In this document: positions 1 to 7,946 of the stretch, in pieces
How positions within the stretch are numbered: the first letter of the stretch is position 1
Layout of the letters: the number at the start of each line of letters is the position of its first letter
Assembly (NCBI GenBank): GCA_913042175.1
Contig: CAJWIX010000012.1
Coordinates: 1-33,375, forward strand
DNA from: an uncultured Flavobacteriales bacterium
GTDB taxonomy: Bacteria > Bacteroidota > Bacteroidia > Flavobacteriales_D > Parvicellaceae
Direction: 5' to 3'
Length of the DNA stretch: 33,375 nucleotides
Made by a program: the position numbers and the translations under genes
Notes under the pieces: model-generated
Database searches by the model: none
Told to the model about the DNA's origin: nothing
What the model saw: only the letters and a program-made list of their open reading frames with translations

Positions 1-14
1 TCTGCTTTTGTCAT
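1..14 (-). CDS. hup: HU-family DNA-binding protein, first codons only
   Basis: The reverse complement of the first 14 bases reads ATG ACA AAA GCA GA, giving Met-Thr-Lys-Ala-(Asp/Glu). This is the usual N-terminus of Bacteroidota HU proteins (MTKAD...), small dimeric proteins that bend and compact DNA. A good TAnnTTTG promoter element lies upstream on the same strand, and an HU gene divergent from mutY is common in flavobacteria. Only five codons are visible, so the identification rests on that short match and on context. Confidence 0.5.
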
Positions 15-46
15 AATAAATTATGAATATTCCATTAATTGGGTTG

Positions 47-54
47 CAAATATA
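47..54 (-). promoter_or_regulatory. -7 promoter element for the divergent HU-like gene
   Basis: The minus strand reads TATATTTG, an exact match to the Bacteroidota -7 consensus TAnnTTTG. It would start transcription about 28 bases before the HU-like ATG. No convincing TTG -33 element lies 19-20 bases upstream, so the promoter call depends on the -7 box and its position alone. Confidence 0.4.
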
Positions 55-127
55 AATTTATTTATTGAATATTTACCTAATGATAAAAAACAACTAAAAA
101 TAATTTCAAAAACAAAGTCTTGACTCC

Positions 128-1147
128 ATGTTTGCTGTTTCATTGATTAGTTGGTACAAAAAAAATTACCGTAAATTACCATGGAGGAATACCAATGAAC
201 CCTACATCATTTGGGTAAGCGAAATAATTTTACAACAAACAAGAGTAGATCAAGGCTTGCCGTATTTTAAGAACTTTATTGAGCGGTTTCCATCTTTAGC
301 ATCTTTAGCAAAATCAACAGAAGAAGAAGTACTAAACCAATGGCAAGGATTAGGGTACTATTCAAGGGCTCGAAACATGCATTATACCGCAAAATATATA
401 TTTACCCATCTTGATGGAGTTTTCCCAAATGAATACAATGAATTAATTAAACTAAAAGGAATTGGCGATTATACAGCTAGTGCTATAGCTTCTTTTTCAT
501 TTAACGAACCAAAGGCAGTTATTGATGGTAATGTTTATAGGGTTTTAAGTAGGGTATTTGGTATTTTAAATGACATCAACTCTAAAGAGGGAAAAAATAG
601 AATTAAAAACTTAGCCGATAGCTTATTGCCGAAGAATGAACATACAACATATAATCAGGCTATTATGGAGTTTGGTGCTTTAATCTGTACACCAAAAGCT
701 CCAAAATGTGAAACTTGTGTTGTTACTGATATTTGTTATGCCAAAGAAAAAGGGAAGCAATTATCACTGCCGCTAAAAATTAAAAAAGTTAACACGAAAA
801 CTAGATATTTTAATTTTCTAATCTTTCAATTAAATGATTTCATCGTAGTTGAAAAAAGAACTGACAAAGATATTTGGCAACACTTATACCAATTTCCATT
901 GATAGAAACTTCAAAAGAAATTGAAGACCCTTTAGCTCTTAAAAAATTAAATGGCGACATTATAAATCTTAAAAAGGTAAAACACTTACTTACACACCAA
1001 GTGATTATGGCTTCATTTTGGCATATAAGTATACAAACACTGCCAGAAAAAAAATCTTATTTAAAAATTCCTTTATCTGATCTTCATAAGTATCCAGTTC
1101 CAAAAATTGTTGAAAATTATGCTAAAGAATATTTAACAATTAATTAA
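128..1147 (+). CDS. mutY: A/G-specific adenine DNA glycosylase MutY
   Basis: This base-excision repair enzyme removes adenine mispaired with 8-oxoguanine or guanine. Family landmarks are all visible. The catalytic Glu is in SEIILQQTRV (about E32). The helix-hairpin-helix is LKGIGDYTASAI (109-120) and is followed by the catalytic Asp in VIDGNVYR (D133). A [4Fe-4S] cluster has the spacing C-X6-C-X2-C-X5-C (C187, C194, C197, C203). The C-terminal third (about 225-339) is the NUDIX-like domain that recognises 8-oxoG. Length (339 residues) is normal for the family. It is first in the mutY-ssb-gldE-gldD series, with ssb starting 30 bases downstream. No clear TAnnTTTG box lies in the short upstream gap. 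Confidence 0.97.
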   Translation: MFAVSLISWYKKNYRKLPWRNTNEPYIIWVSEIILQQTRVDQGLPYFKNFIERFPSLASLAKSTEEEVLNQWQGLGYYSRARNMHYTAKYIFTHLDGVFPNEYNELIKLKGIGDYTASAIASFSFNEPKAVIDGNVYRVLSRVFGILNDINSKEGKNRIKNLADSLLPKNEHTTYNQAIMEFGALICTPKAPKCETCVVTDICYAKEKGKQLSLPLKIKKVNTKTRYFNFLIFQLNDFIVVEKRTDKDIWQHLYQFPLIETSKEIEDPLALKKLNGDIINLKKVKHLLTHQVIMASFWHISIQTLPEKKSYLKIPLSDLHKYPVPKIVENYAKEYLTIN

Positions 1148-1154
1148 GATTAAC

Positions 1155-1162
1155 TAATTTTG
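1155..1162 (+). promoter_or_regulatory. Possible -7 element for ssb
   Basis: TAATTTTG matches TAnnTTTG exactly and lies 15 bases before the ssb ATG, in the 30-base mutY-ssb gap. A near-match to the -33 box (TTTA) sits 19 bases upstream, inside the end of mutY. It could give ssb its own transcription in addition to read-through from mutY. Confidence 0.35.
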
Positions 1163-1177
1163 AATTAAATATAATTT

Positions 1178-1615
1178 ATGTCTGGAAGTGTTAATAAGGT
1201 AATTTTAATTGGGAATTTAGGTAAAGACCCTGATGTTAGGCATCTTGAAAATGGTGCTTCAGTAGCCAATTTTCCTATTGCAACTTCCGAAAATTATAAA
1301 GATCGTAAAACAGGTGAGAAAGTATCACAAACCGAATGGCACAACATTGTTGTTTGGAGAGGACTTGCTGACATTGCCGAGCGATTTCTTAAAAAAGGAG
1401 ATAAAATTTATATTGAAGGTAAACTTAGGACAAGATCTTGGCAAGACCAAGAAGGGAACAATAGATATACTACTGAAGTTATTGCTGACAACCTAACTAT
1501 GCTTGGAAAAGCACCTGAAAACTCAAATCCTAATCCTACAACAACTGTTGCATCTGACACAAAAACTAATGATGATTTTTCTGGACCAGATGAAACAGAT
1601 GATCTTCCTTTTTAA
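1178..1615 (+). CDS. ssb: Single-stranded DNA-binding protein
   Basis: This protein binds and protects single-stranded DNA during replication, recombination and repair. The N-terminal OB-fold (about 1-110) begins with the family signature [20 protein letters not shown] and contains [22 protein letters not shown] low-complexity linker rich in Asn/Thr follows, and the acidic C-terminal tip DETDDLPF is the docking peptide for replication and repair partners. At 145 residues it is a standard bacterial SSB. It sits between mutY and gldE, as in many flavobacteria. A 72-residue ORF in another frame within it is a shadow. Confidence 0.97.
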   Translation: MSGSVNKVILIGNLGKDPDVRHLENGASVANFPIATSENYKDRKTGEKVSQTEWHNIVVWRGLADIAERFLKKGDKIYIEGKLRTRSWQDQEGNNRYTTEVIADNLTMLGKAPENSNPNPTTTVASDTKTNDDFSGPDETDDLPF

Positions 1616-1641
1616 CGCTATGTTTAACGAAAAGTACTGAA

Positions 1642-2973
1642 TTGGACCCTTCCCCGAGTAGCTATTTAATCTCAAATATTCTTCAAATTTTTCAACCTAT
1701 AGACTTTAACATGAGTCTATCTTTTCTTGCTGTTGTATTGTTAGTTGTTTTGTCTGCTTTACTTTCAGGATCTGAAGTAGCCATGTTCAGTATAAACACC
1801 GAACAACGAAAAACACTAAAAGATTCAACCAATAACAATACAGGTAGGATATTAAAATTATTGGAAGAGCCAAAGAAGTTATTAGCCACCATTTTAATCG
1901 CTAATAATTTCGTGAACGTATCTATAGTAATGGCTTCAAACTACGTTTTTAATAACTTATTTATTGATGGAAGTATTAGCGAAACCATGAATTTTATTTT
2001 GCAGGTTATTGTAGTTACCTTCTTGATTCTATTATTTGGAGAAGTTTTACCAAAAGTATATGCCAATAATTATAATATACAATTCTCTAAATTTATGTCA
2101 TTACCCTTATTGGTACTAAAAAAAATATTTTACCCTGTAAGTTTAGTTCTAATTAACAGCACCAATATCATTGATAGAAAAATTGAAAAGAAACGAGAAT
2201 CATTGAAGGCTGATGAATTAGAACATGCACTAAATCTCACAAAAGACAGTGTAGACAATGAAGATGAAAAGAAAATTTTAGAAGGAATTGTAAAATTTGG
2301 ACATACAGATGTAAAACAAATTATGACCCCAAGAACTGATGTAATTAGTTTTGATGTTACCACTAAATACACGGATTTAATGGAAGAACTAAAGGATATT
2401 AAATTTTCCAGAATTCCCGTATTTGAAGAATCATTTGATAATATTAAGGGGATTTTGTACGCTAAAGATCTATTGGGTAAAATGGATGAAAAGAAAAATT
2501 TCGATTGGACTTCTTTATTAAGAGAACCAAAGTTTGTTCCTGAAAACAAAAAATTAGATGACTTACTAAAAGAATTTCAAGAAGAAAAGACACATATTGC
2601 CATCGTTGTTGATGAATACGGAGGATCTTCTGGAATTGTATCCCTTGAGGATGTTCTTGAAGAAATTGTAGGAGATATTACTGATGAGTTTGACGAGGAA
2701 GACATCAACCACAAAAAAATAGATGATCACAATTATATTATTGATGGAAAGACTTCTTTAATTGATGTTTATAAACTTCTTGAAATTGATGGTGAAATTT
2801 TTGAAAATGCCAAAGGTGAATCAGACACTATTGCTGGATTTTGCATTGAACAAGCAGGAAAGATTCTGCTAAAAAATGAAAAAATCAACTTTGACACTTA
2901 TACCATAACTGTAGAAGCTGCAGATAAAAGAAGAATTAAAAAAGTTAAAATAACTATCAATGAAACTGCTTAA
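1642..2973 (+). CDS. gldE: Gliding motility-associated protein GldE (CNNM/CorC-type CBS membrane protein)
   Basis: GldE is an inner-membrane protein of the CNNM/CorC-like family, linked genetically to gliding and T9SS function in flavobacteria. An N-terminal DUF21-type membrane domain (about 25-200) has hydrophobic segments such as SLSFLAVVLLVVLSALLSG and LQVIVVTFLILLFGEVLPKV. Two CBS motifs follow (about 215-345, with IMTPRTDVISF and VVDEYGGSSGIVSLEDVLEE), then a CorC_HlyC-like C-terminal domain (about 360-440). The start is TTG, giving MDPSPSSYL; GldE homologues commonly begin MDPxPPS, which supports this codon. The gene starts 26 bases after ssb and overlaps gldD by 14 bases, so the two are probably translationally coupled. 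Confidence 0.93.
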   Translation: MDPSPSSYLISNILQIFQPIDFNMSLSFLAVVLLVVLSALLSGSEVAMFSINTEQRKTLKDSTNNNTGRILKLLEEPKKLLATILIANNFVNVSIVMASNYVFNNLFIDGSISETMNFILQVIVVTFLILLFGEVLPKVYANNYNIQFSKFMSLPLLVLKKIFYPVSLVLINSTNIIDRKIEKKRESLKADELEHALNLTKDSVDNEDEKKILEGIVKFGHTDVKQIMTPRTDVISFDVTTKYTDLMEELKDIKFSRIPVFEESFDNIKGILYAKDLLGKMDEKKNFDWTSLLREPKFVPENKKLDDLLKEFQEEKTHIAIVVDEYGGSSGIVSLEDVLEEIVGDITDEFDEEDINHKKIDDHNYIIDGKTSLIDVYKLLEIDGEIFENAKGESDTIAGFCIEQAGKILLKNEKINFDTYTITVEAADKRRIKKVKITINETA

Positions 2974-3535
2974 AGTTAGTTTAATAATACTGATAGCATC
3001 ACTTACATCTTGTAACAGCGAAGAACCTCATCCTAAACCCAAAAGCTATTTAAGAATAGACCTCCCAAAAAAAGAATACTATTCTATTAATTCAACAACT
3101 TGCCCATTTTCATTTGACATACCTCATTATGCATCTTGGCAAAAAAGATTCAAAAACAATAACGATTGCAGTAAAGCTGTTATTTTTCCTCAATTTAAAG
3201 CGGAAATTTTATGTGATTACATAAATGTTGACAATGACATATCAGAAATATCAGAAGTATTTCGAAATAAAATGTACGATCATAGTTTTAAATCTACAGC
3301 TATTATAGAACGATCATGGTTTAATGACAGTAGTCATGTGTATGGCATAACCTATGAAGTGAAAGGAAATACAGCTTGCAACTATGGCTTTTTCTTAACT
3401 GATAGCATCAATCACGTATTTGTTGGCCAATTACTTTTCCAAAGCAAACCAAATTATGATTCGCTTTCTCCAATGATAAAATTCATCATTGAAGATGCTG
3501 AAAATCTTGTTGAATCATTTAATTGGATTAATTAA
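2960..3535 (+). CDS. gldD: Gliding motility lipoprotein GldD
   Basis: GldD is a small lipoprotein required for gliding and for T9SS-dependent secretion in flavobacteria. The N-terminus is a lipoprotein signal, MKLLKVSLIILIASLTSC, with a lipobox ending LTSC, followed by the typical PKPKSYLRIDLPKKEY segment. The 191-residue length fits the family. It overlaps the end of gldE by 14 bases. Its 3' end overlaps the convergent acyl-CoA dehydrogenase gene by 8 bases, leaving no room for a separate terminator. Confidence 0.93.
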   Translation: MKLLKVSLIILIASLTSCNSEEPHPKPKSYLRIDLPKKEYYSINSTTCPFSFDIPHYASWQKRFKNNNDCSKAVIFPQFKAEILCDYINVDNDISEISEVFRNKMYDHSFKSTAIIERSWFNDSSHVYGITYEVKGNTACNYGFFLTDSINHVFVGQLLFQSKPNYDSLSPMIKFIIEDAENLVESFNWIN

Positions 3536-4706
3536 AGGCAGGAATTCCTGTAATATCCATTCCAGTTATAAGCAAGTGAATGTCATGAGTACCTTCATAA
3601 GTTAGTACTGATTCCAAATTAGCCATGTGTCGCATAACTGAATATTCATTCATAATCCCCATAGCACCATGAATTTGCCTGGCTTCTCTTGCTATTTTGA
3701 CGGCCATTTCTACGTTATTTCTTTTTGCCATTGAAATTTGAGCTGAGGTAGCTCTATTTTCATCCCTTAATTGCCCTAGTCTAAAAGTTAATAGTTGAGC
3801 TTTGGTAATTTCTGTTATCATTTCTGCTAATTTCTTTTGAACCAATTGAAAACTAGCGATGGGTTTATCAAATTGAATTCTTTCTTTAGAATATCTTAAA
3901 GCTGAATCATAACAATCTAAAGCTGCACCTATGGCTCCCCAAGCAATTCCATATCTTGCAGAATCTAAACACATCAATGGAGCTCCTAAACCATCTTTTT
4001 TGGGTAATAAATTTTCTTTAGGAACCTTGACATTGTTGAAAATTAATTCACCAGTAGCTGATGCTCTCAGTGAATGTTTGCCATGCATTTCTGGCGTCTC
4101 AAATCCCTCCATACCACGTTCAACAATCAAACCTTTAATTCTGTTGTTTTCATCTTTTGCCCAAACAACAGCAATATCAGCAAATGGAGCGTTAGATATC
4201 CACATTTTAGCGCCATTCAAAATATAATGATCTCCATTATCTTTGAAATTGGTAATCATTCCACCAGGATTTGAACCAAAATCTGGCTCTGTCAAACCAA
4301 AACATCCAATCATGTCTCCAGAAGCCAATTTTGGTAAATATTTTTTACACTGTTCTTCTGAACCAAACTTCCAAATTGGATACATCACTAAAGAGCTTTG
4401 AACAGAAGATGTAGATCTCAAACCTGAATCACATCGTTCTAGCTCTTGCATTATAATTCCATAGGCAATTTGATCAAGACCTGCTCCACCATACTCGGCA
4501 GGAATATATGGGCCAAAACCACCAATTTCAGCAAGTCCTTTTAGAATATGATTCGGGAAAGTTCCTTTTTCATAATGTTCTTCAATAATTGGAGACATTT
4601 CCTTTTTAACCCATGCTCTAGCAGAATCTCTAATTAACTTGTGTTCTTCGGAAAGTAATTCATCCATTAAATAATAGTCGTGAGATTGAAATTGATCTTT
4701 GCTCAT
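3528..4706 (-). CDS. gcdH: Acyl-CoA dehydrogenase, glutaryl-CoA dehydrogenase type
   Basis: This FAD flavoprotein is predicted to oxidise and decarboxylate glutaryl-CoA to crotonyl-CoA in lysine/tryptophan catabolism. The segment RSTSSVQSSLVMYPIWKFGS followed by GCFGLTEPDFGSNPGGM is close to the glutaryl-CoA dehydrogenase signature. It includes the Arg that in the human enzyme contacts the distal carboxylate. The catalytic base is the Glu in LTYEGTHDIH (about E371), in the same place as in glutaryl-CoA dehydrogenases. At 392 residues it is full length. It has its own strong promoter and stands alone, convergent with gldD. A relaxed acyl-CoA specificity cannot be excluded from sequence. Confidence 0.88.
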   Translation of the reverse strand: MSKDQFQSHDYYLMDELLSEEHKLIRDSARAWVKKEMSPIIEEHYEKGTFPNHILKGLAEIGGFGPYIPAEYGGAGLDQIAYGIIMQELERCDSGLRSTSSVQSSLVMYPIWKFGSEEQCKKYLPKLASGDMIGCFGLTEPDFGSNPGGMITNFKDNGDHYILNGAKMWISNAPFADIAVVWAKDENNRIKGLIVERGMEGFETPEMHGKHSLRASATGELIFNNVKVPKENLLPKKDGLGAPLMCLDSARYGIAWGAIGAALDCYDSALRYSKERIQFDKPIASFQLVQKKLAEMITEITKAQLLTFRLGQLRDENRATSAQISMAKRNNVEMAVKIAREARQIHGAMGIMNEYSVMRHMANLESVLTYEGTHDIHLLITGMDITGIPAFN

Positions 4707-4723
4707 TTGATGTATTTTGGGGG

Positions 4724-4754
4724 CAAATGTAGATGTTATTTAAACATATACAAA
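4724..4754 (-). promoter_or_regulatory. Bacteroidota-type promoter for the acyl-CoA dehydrogenase
   Basis: On the minus strand the sequence reads TTTG, exactly 19 bases, then TACATTTG. This fits the Bacteroidota primary sigma consensus TTTG-N19-TAnnTTTG perfectly at both boxes. Predicted transcription starts about 12-14 bases before the ATG at 4706. It is one of the two clearest promoters in the window. Confidence 0.7.
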
Positions 4755-4844
4755 CATCTGTTTGGTCAATTTTGAGAATTTATTTTGATTTGAAGTCAAT
4801 TGAATTTTATTTGTAATAATAAGTGCATTTGCTATCTTATGTTC

Positions 4845-4852
4845 TATTTTTG
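4845..4852 (+). promoter_or_regulatory. Possible -7 element for dnaG
   Basis: TATTTTTG matches TAnnTTTG and lies 14 bases upstream of the dnaG ATG, inside the 160-base gap between two divergent genes. No good TTG box sits 19-20 bases further upstream; a TTTG occurs only 13 bases away. The rest of the gap is AT-rich and shows no ORF or RNA gene. Confidence 0.3.
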
Positions 4853-4866
4853 ATTTATCAAATAAA

Positions 4867-6810
4867 ATGATTCCTCAAGATACCATAGCTAAGATTTTTG
4901 ACACTTCTGACATTGTTGAAGTTATAAGCGATTTTGTTAACCTGAAAAAATCTGGTGCAAATTTTAAAGGATTAAGCCCTTTTAGCAATGAAAAAACCCC
5001 TTCTTTCATGGTGTCTCCTGGAAAAAGAATTTTCAAAGATTTTAGTTCTGGAAAGGGAGGAAATGTAGTTACATTTTTAATGGAGCATGAACACCTCTCC
5101 TATCCTGAAGCATTAAAATGGTTAGCTAAAAAGTACAATATTGAAATTCAAGAAGAAGCGCCCAGTGACGAACAATTGGAGGAAAAAAATAAAAGAGAAG
5201 GTCTTTTTTTAGCTCACCAATTTGCCAACGATTTCTTCACAAAACAGCTAAATGAAACTGATGAGGGCCAGTCCATTGGTTTATCTTATTTCAAAAAGAG
5301 AGGATACCATAAACAAACTATTGAAAACTTCAATTTAGGATACTCTCCTGAAAAATGGAATGCATTAGCTGAAAAAGCAGCAAATGAAAAATACAACCTT
5401 GATGCACTTGTAGAAGCCGGAATAGTTAAAAAGAATGAAAAAGGATACTATGACTTCTTTAGAGGTCGAGTCATATTTCCAATTCAAAACCTAACAGGAA
5501 GAATAATCGGCTTTGGAGCAAGGACCCTAAGAACTGATAAAAATGTGGCCAAATACTTCAACTCACCAGAAAGTAGCATATACAACAAAAGTCAAGTGCT
5601 CTATGGCCTTTACCAGTCAAAAAATCAAATTATAAAGGATGATATATGCTATCTTGTTGAGGGATATACTGATGTTATTTCACTTCATCATAATGGCGTT
5701 AAAAATGTTGTAGCTTCCAGCGGGACTTCATTAACTGAGGGTCAGATTCGACTTATTAAAAGGTTTACCAATAATATTGTCATTCTCTATGATGGAGATG
5801 CAGCAGGTATTAGCGCTTCATTTAGAGGAGTTGATATGATATTGAAAGAAGGACTAAATGTTAAAATTATTTTATTCCCAGATGGTGAAGATCCTGATAG
5901 TTATGCCCATAAGTTAGAACAAGAAGAATTTCAAAAATTCCTAAAAGAAAATCAAGAAGATTTCATCACATTTAAGTCCAATCAACTTTTAGAAAAATCA
6001 AAAAATGATCCAATAAGCATATCAAACACTATCAATGATATCATTACTACAATTGCCGTAATTCCAGATCCTGTATCAAGGTCTGTTTATATTAAAAGTA
6101 CCTCCCAAAAATTTCAATTAGATGAGCAACTGCTCATTAATGAAGTACAAAAAAAATTAAAAAGTAAATTCTCATCAAATACAACTAGTTTTAATACTCC
6201 AATAAGTCAGCCTCAAACTTTGGTGCCTAAAAAAGGGTTTGAGAAAGGCATTAAACACAAACTAGACAACCAAGAAAAAGACCTCATTAGACTTATGGTA
6301 AGTTATGGGGCTAAATCTATTCCTATTGAAATTCAAAATGAAAATGGTGAAAAAACTGAAGAAGAATATCCCCTTGCACAATTTATAATTGAAGAAATTT
6401 TAACTGATAACTTAAGTTACACCAATTCTAAATTTCAACAAATATTTAATGAATATGTAGATGGTTTAGAAAATGGACTTTTAGTAAATGACCAACATTT
6501 TATTCAGCAGCCAGATTTAACAAGTCTAATTGTAGACCTAACGACTTCTGAAAACATTTTAAGTCACAACTGGATAGACAAGCACCATATACAAACCAGA
6601 ACTGAATCCAAGCGACTCAAGCAAGCAGCCGTTGAATCTGTATTTATATATAAGCTTAGAGTAACAGAAAACTTAATTTTGGAAAAACAAGAATTACTAA
6701 AAACCACAGAAAATAAAAGAGAAGAGCGAGGAATTCTTGAAGAAATTCAAGAATTAATCAAAGTCCGTAATATATTTGCTGGTGAATTAGGCATTACAAT
6801 AACCCAATAA
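4867..6810 (+). CDS. dnaG: DNA primase DnaG with a ligand-less zinc-binding domain
   Basis: Primase makes the RNA primers for DNA replication. The N-terminal region aligns with the CHC2 zinc domain (about 30-70). The TOPRIM catalytic core carries Glu in YLVEGYTD (E265), the DGDAAG motif (309-314) and EDPDSY (341-346). The C-terminal part (about 470-647) is the helical helicase-interaction region. Oddly, all four zinc ligands are absent: the usual CPFHNEKTPSF reads SPFSNEKTPSF (S37, S40), and CFGC reads DFSS (D58, S61). From memory, other flavobacterial primases look the same, so this is probably lineage-wide rather than damage. The mscS-type gene starts 8 bases downstream, suggesting cotranscription. 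Confidence 0.96.
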   Translation: MIPQDTIAKIFDTSDIVEVISDFVNLKKSGANFKGLSPFSNEKTPSFMVSPGKRIFKDFSSGKGGNVVTFLMEHEHLSYPEALKWLAKKYNIEIQEEAPSDEQLEEKNKREGLFLAHQFANDFFTKQLNETDEGQSIGLSYFKKRGYHKQTIENFNLGYSPEKWNALAEKAANEKYNLDALVEAGIVKKNEKGYYDFFRGRVIFPIQNLTGRIIGFGARTLRTDKNVAKYFNSPESSIYNKSQVLYGLYQSKNQIIKDDICYLVEGYTDVISLHHNGVKNVVASSGTSLTEGQIRLIKRFTNNIVILYDGDAAGISASFRGVDMILKEGLNVKIILFPDGEDPDSYAHKLEQEEFQKFLKENQEDFITFKSNQLLEKSKNDPISISNTINDIITTIAVIPDPVSRSVYIKSTSQKFQLDEQLLINEVQKKLKSKFSSNTTSFNTPISQPQTLVPKKGFEKGIKHKLDNQEKDLIRLMVSYGAKSIPIEIQNENGEKTEEEYPLAQFIIEEILTDNLSYTNSKFQQIFNEYVDGLENGLLVNDQHFIQQPDLTSLIVDLTTSENILSHNWIDKHHIQTRTESKRLKQAAVESVFIYKLRVTENLILEKQELLKTTENKREERGILEEIQELIKVRNIFAGELGITITQ

Positions 6811-6818
6811 AACAATAA

Positions 6819-7946
6819 ATGCAAGAATTAAATTTTGAATGGTTTCTGTTTCTTAGCTTGCTAGGTATAACCTTATTATTCTGGTTAATTGCTAATCGTT
6901 GGATTAACAAAAGATTAATTTCCTTCTTAAAAAAGAGAGATTTACTTGTAATTGGCAGAGAACAAAACATTAAAAAGTTAGCCAAGCAAATTCTACTTAT
7001 AATTTGCTGCATTTTGCTCATATTTTTTGAAACGCTTCTTAGTGATGCCTTTTCCATCAGCAACATTAAAAACTTTGAGGTTATTCCATCTACCTGGTTT
7101 GGAACAAGTGAAGACGGCTCATCATCCAATTTTAAACTCACTATTGGAAGCCTGTTTTTCATCATTTTTATTATCATAGTTTCTAGAATTCTAATTACCA
7201 TAATTAGAATTACGCTTCAAAGAATTGCCAAAACTAAATCATGGATTGATGAAGGAGGAAGGTATACTATTGTTCAGTTAAGCAAGTACTTTATTTATAC
7301 CATTGCCTTTGTTATTGCTATACAAGGTTTAGGGATTAACATAACCTTTCTAATAGCTGGTTCTGCAGCCTTATTTGTTGGTATTGGTTTTGGATTACAA
7401 TCCATATTAGGTGATGTTTTTTCTGGAGTAATATTATTATTCGATGGAAGTATAAAGGTAGGTGACGTTGTCGAAATGCCTAATGAAGAAATTTGTAAAG
7501 TTGATCATATATACATAAGAACTTCTCAACTTAAAACATTAGATGGCAAGACTATAATTGTCCCTAATTCTAATCTAACAAAAGACAATGTAATTAACTG
7601 GAGTATTAGTGACAAAGTTACTCGATTCTATATTTCTGTAGGAGTTGCTTATGGATCTGATACCCAAAAAGTAAAAGAGATCCTTTATCAATGTGCGCTC
7701 AAACACCCCATGGTAGAAAAAAGAAGAAACATAGCTGTAATTCTTGAAGATTTTGGAAATTATTCTCTTAATTTCAAAGTCTTTTTCTGGGCCAAGAAAA
7801 CTTGGGAAATATTAAATATTAAAAGTGATATACGATTCGCTATTGACCAGGCATTTAGAAAAAACAATATTAAAATTCCTTATCCTCAACGAGATCTACA
7901 CATTGTTACAGATACTAGAAAAAAAAATCAGGAGGATAATGCATAA
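6819..7946 (+). CDS. Small-conductance mechanosensitive ion channel, MscS family
   Basis: This is a membrane channel predicted to release solutes on hypo-osmotic shock. Hydrophobic segments lie at about 8-28, 52-72, 106-130 and 148-168. The pore-lining helix GSAALFVGIGFGLQSILGDV follows at about 175-195, then the MscS beta domain (GSIKVGDVVEMPNEEICKVD; IIVPNSNLTKDNVINWS) and the alpha/beta C-terminal domain. The Gly/Ala-rich pore helix followed by PNS/NL in the beta domain is diagnostic. At 375 residues with four or five membrane spans it is larger than E. coli MscS (286). It starts 8 bases after dnaG and overlaps convergent recJ by 19 bases. Confidence 0.92.
   Translation: MQELNFEWFLFLSLLGITLLFWLIANRWINKRLISFLKKRDLLVIGREQNIKKLAKQILLIICCILLIFFETLLSDAFSISNIKNFEVIPSTWFGTSEDGSSSNFKLTIGSLFFIIFIIIVSRILITIIRITLQRIAKTKSWIDEGGRYTIVQLSKYFIYTIAFVIAIQGLGINITFLIAGSAALFVGIGFGLQSILGDVFSGVILLFDGSIKVGDVVEMPNEEICKVDHIYIRTSQLKTLDGKTIIVPNSNLTKDNVINWSISDKVTRFYISVGVAYGSDTQKVKEILYQCALKHPMVEKRRNIAVILEDFGNYSLNFKVFFWAKKTWEILNIKSDIRFAIDQAFRKNNIKIPYPQRDLHIVTDTRKKNQEDNA

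Noticed and set aside
116-122. mutY upstream gap searched for a promoter
   Set aside because: No TAnnTTTG on the plus strand; nothing supportable.
2130-2549. 139-residue minus-strand ORF
   Set aside because: Lies wholly inside gldE on the opposite strand; low-complexity Ser/Leu/Phe translation typical of the antisense of AT-rich genes.
6794-7201. 135-residue minus-strand ORF
   Set aside because: Antisense to the start of the MscS-type gene, with no family resemblance.
7187-7211. Perfect 11-base inverted repeat (AATTCTAATTA / TAATTAGAATT) with a 3-base loop
   Set aside because: Lies in the middle of the mscS coding region, encodes ordinary membrane-helix residues, and an AT-only palindrome of this length is expected about once by chance in a window this size and composition.
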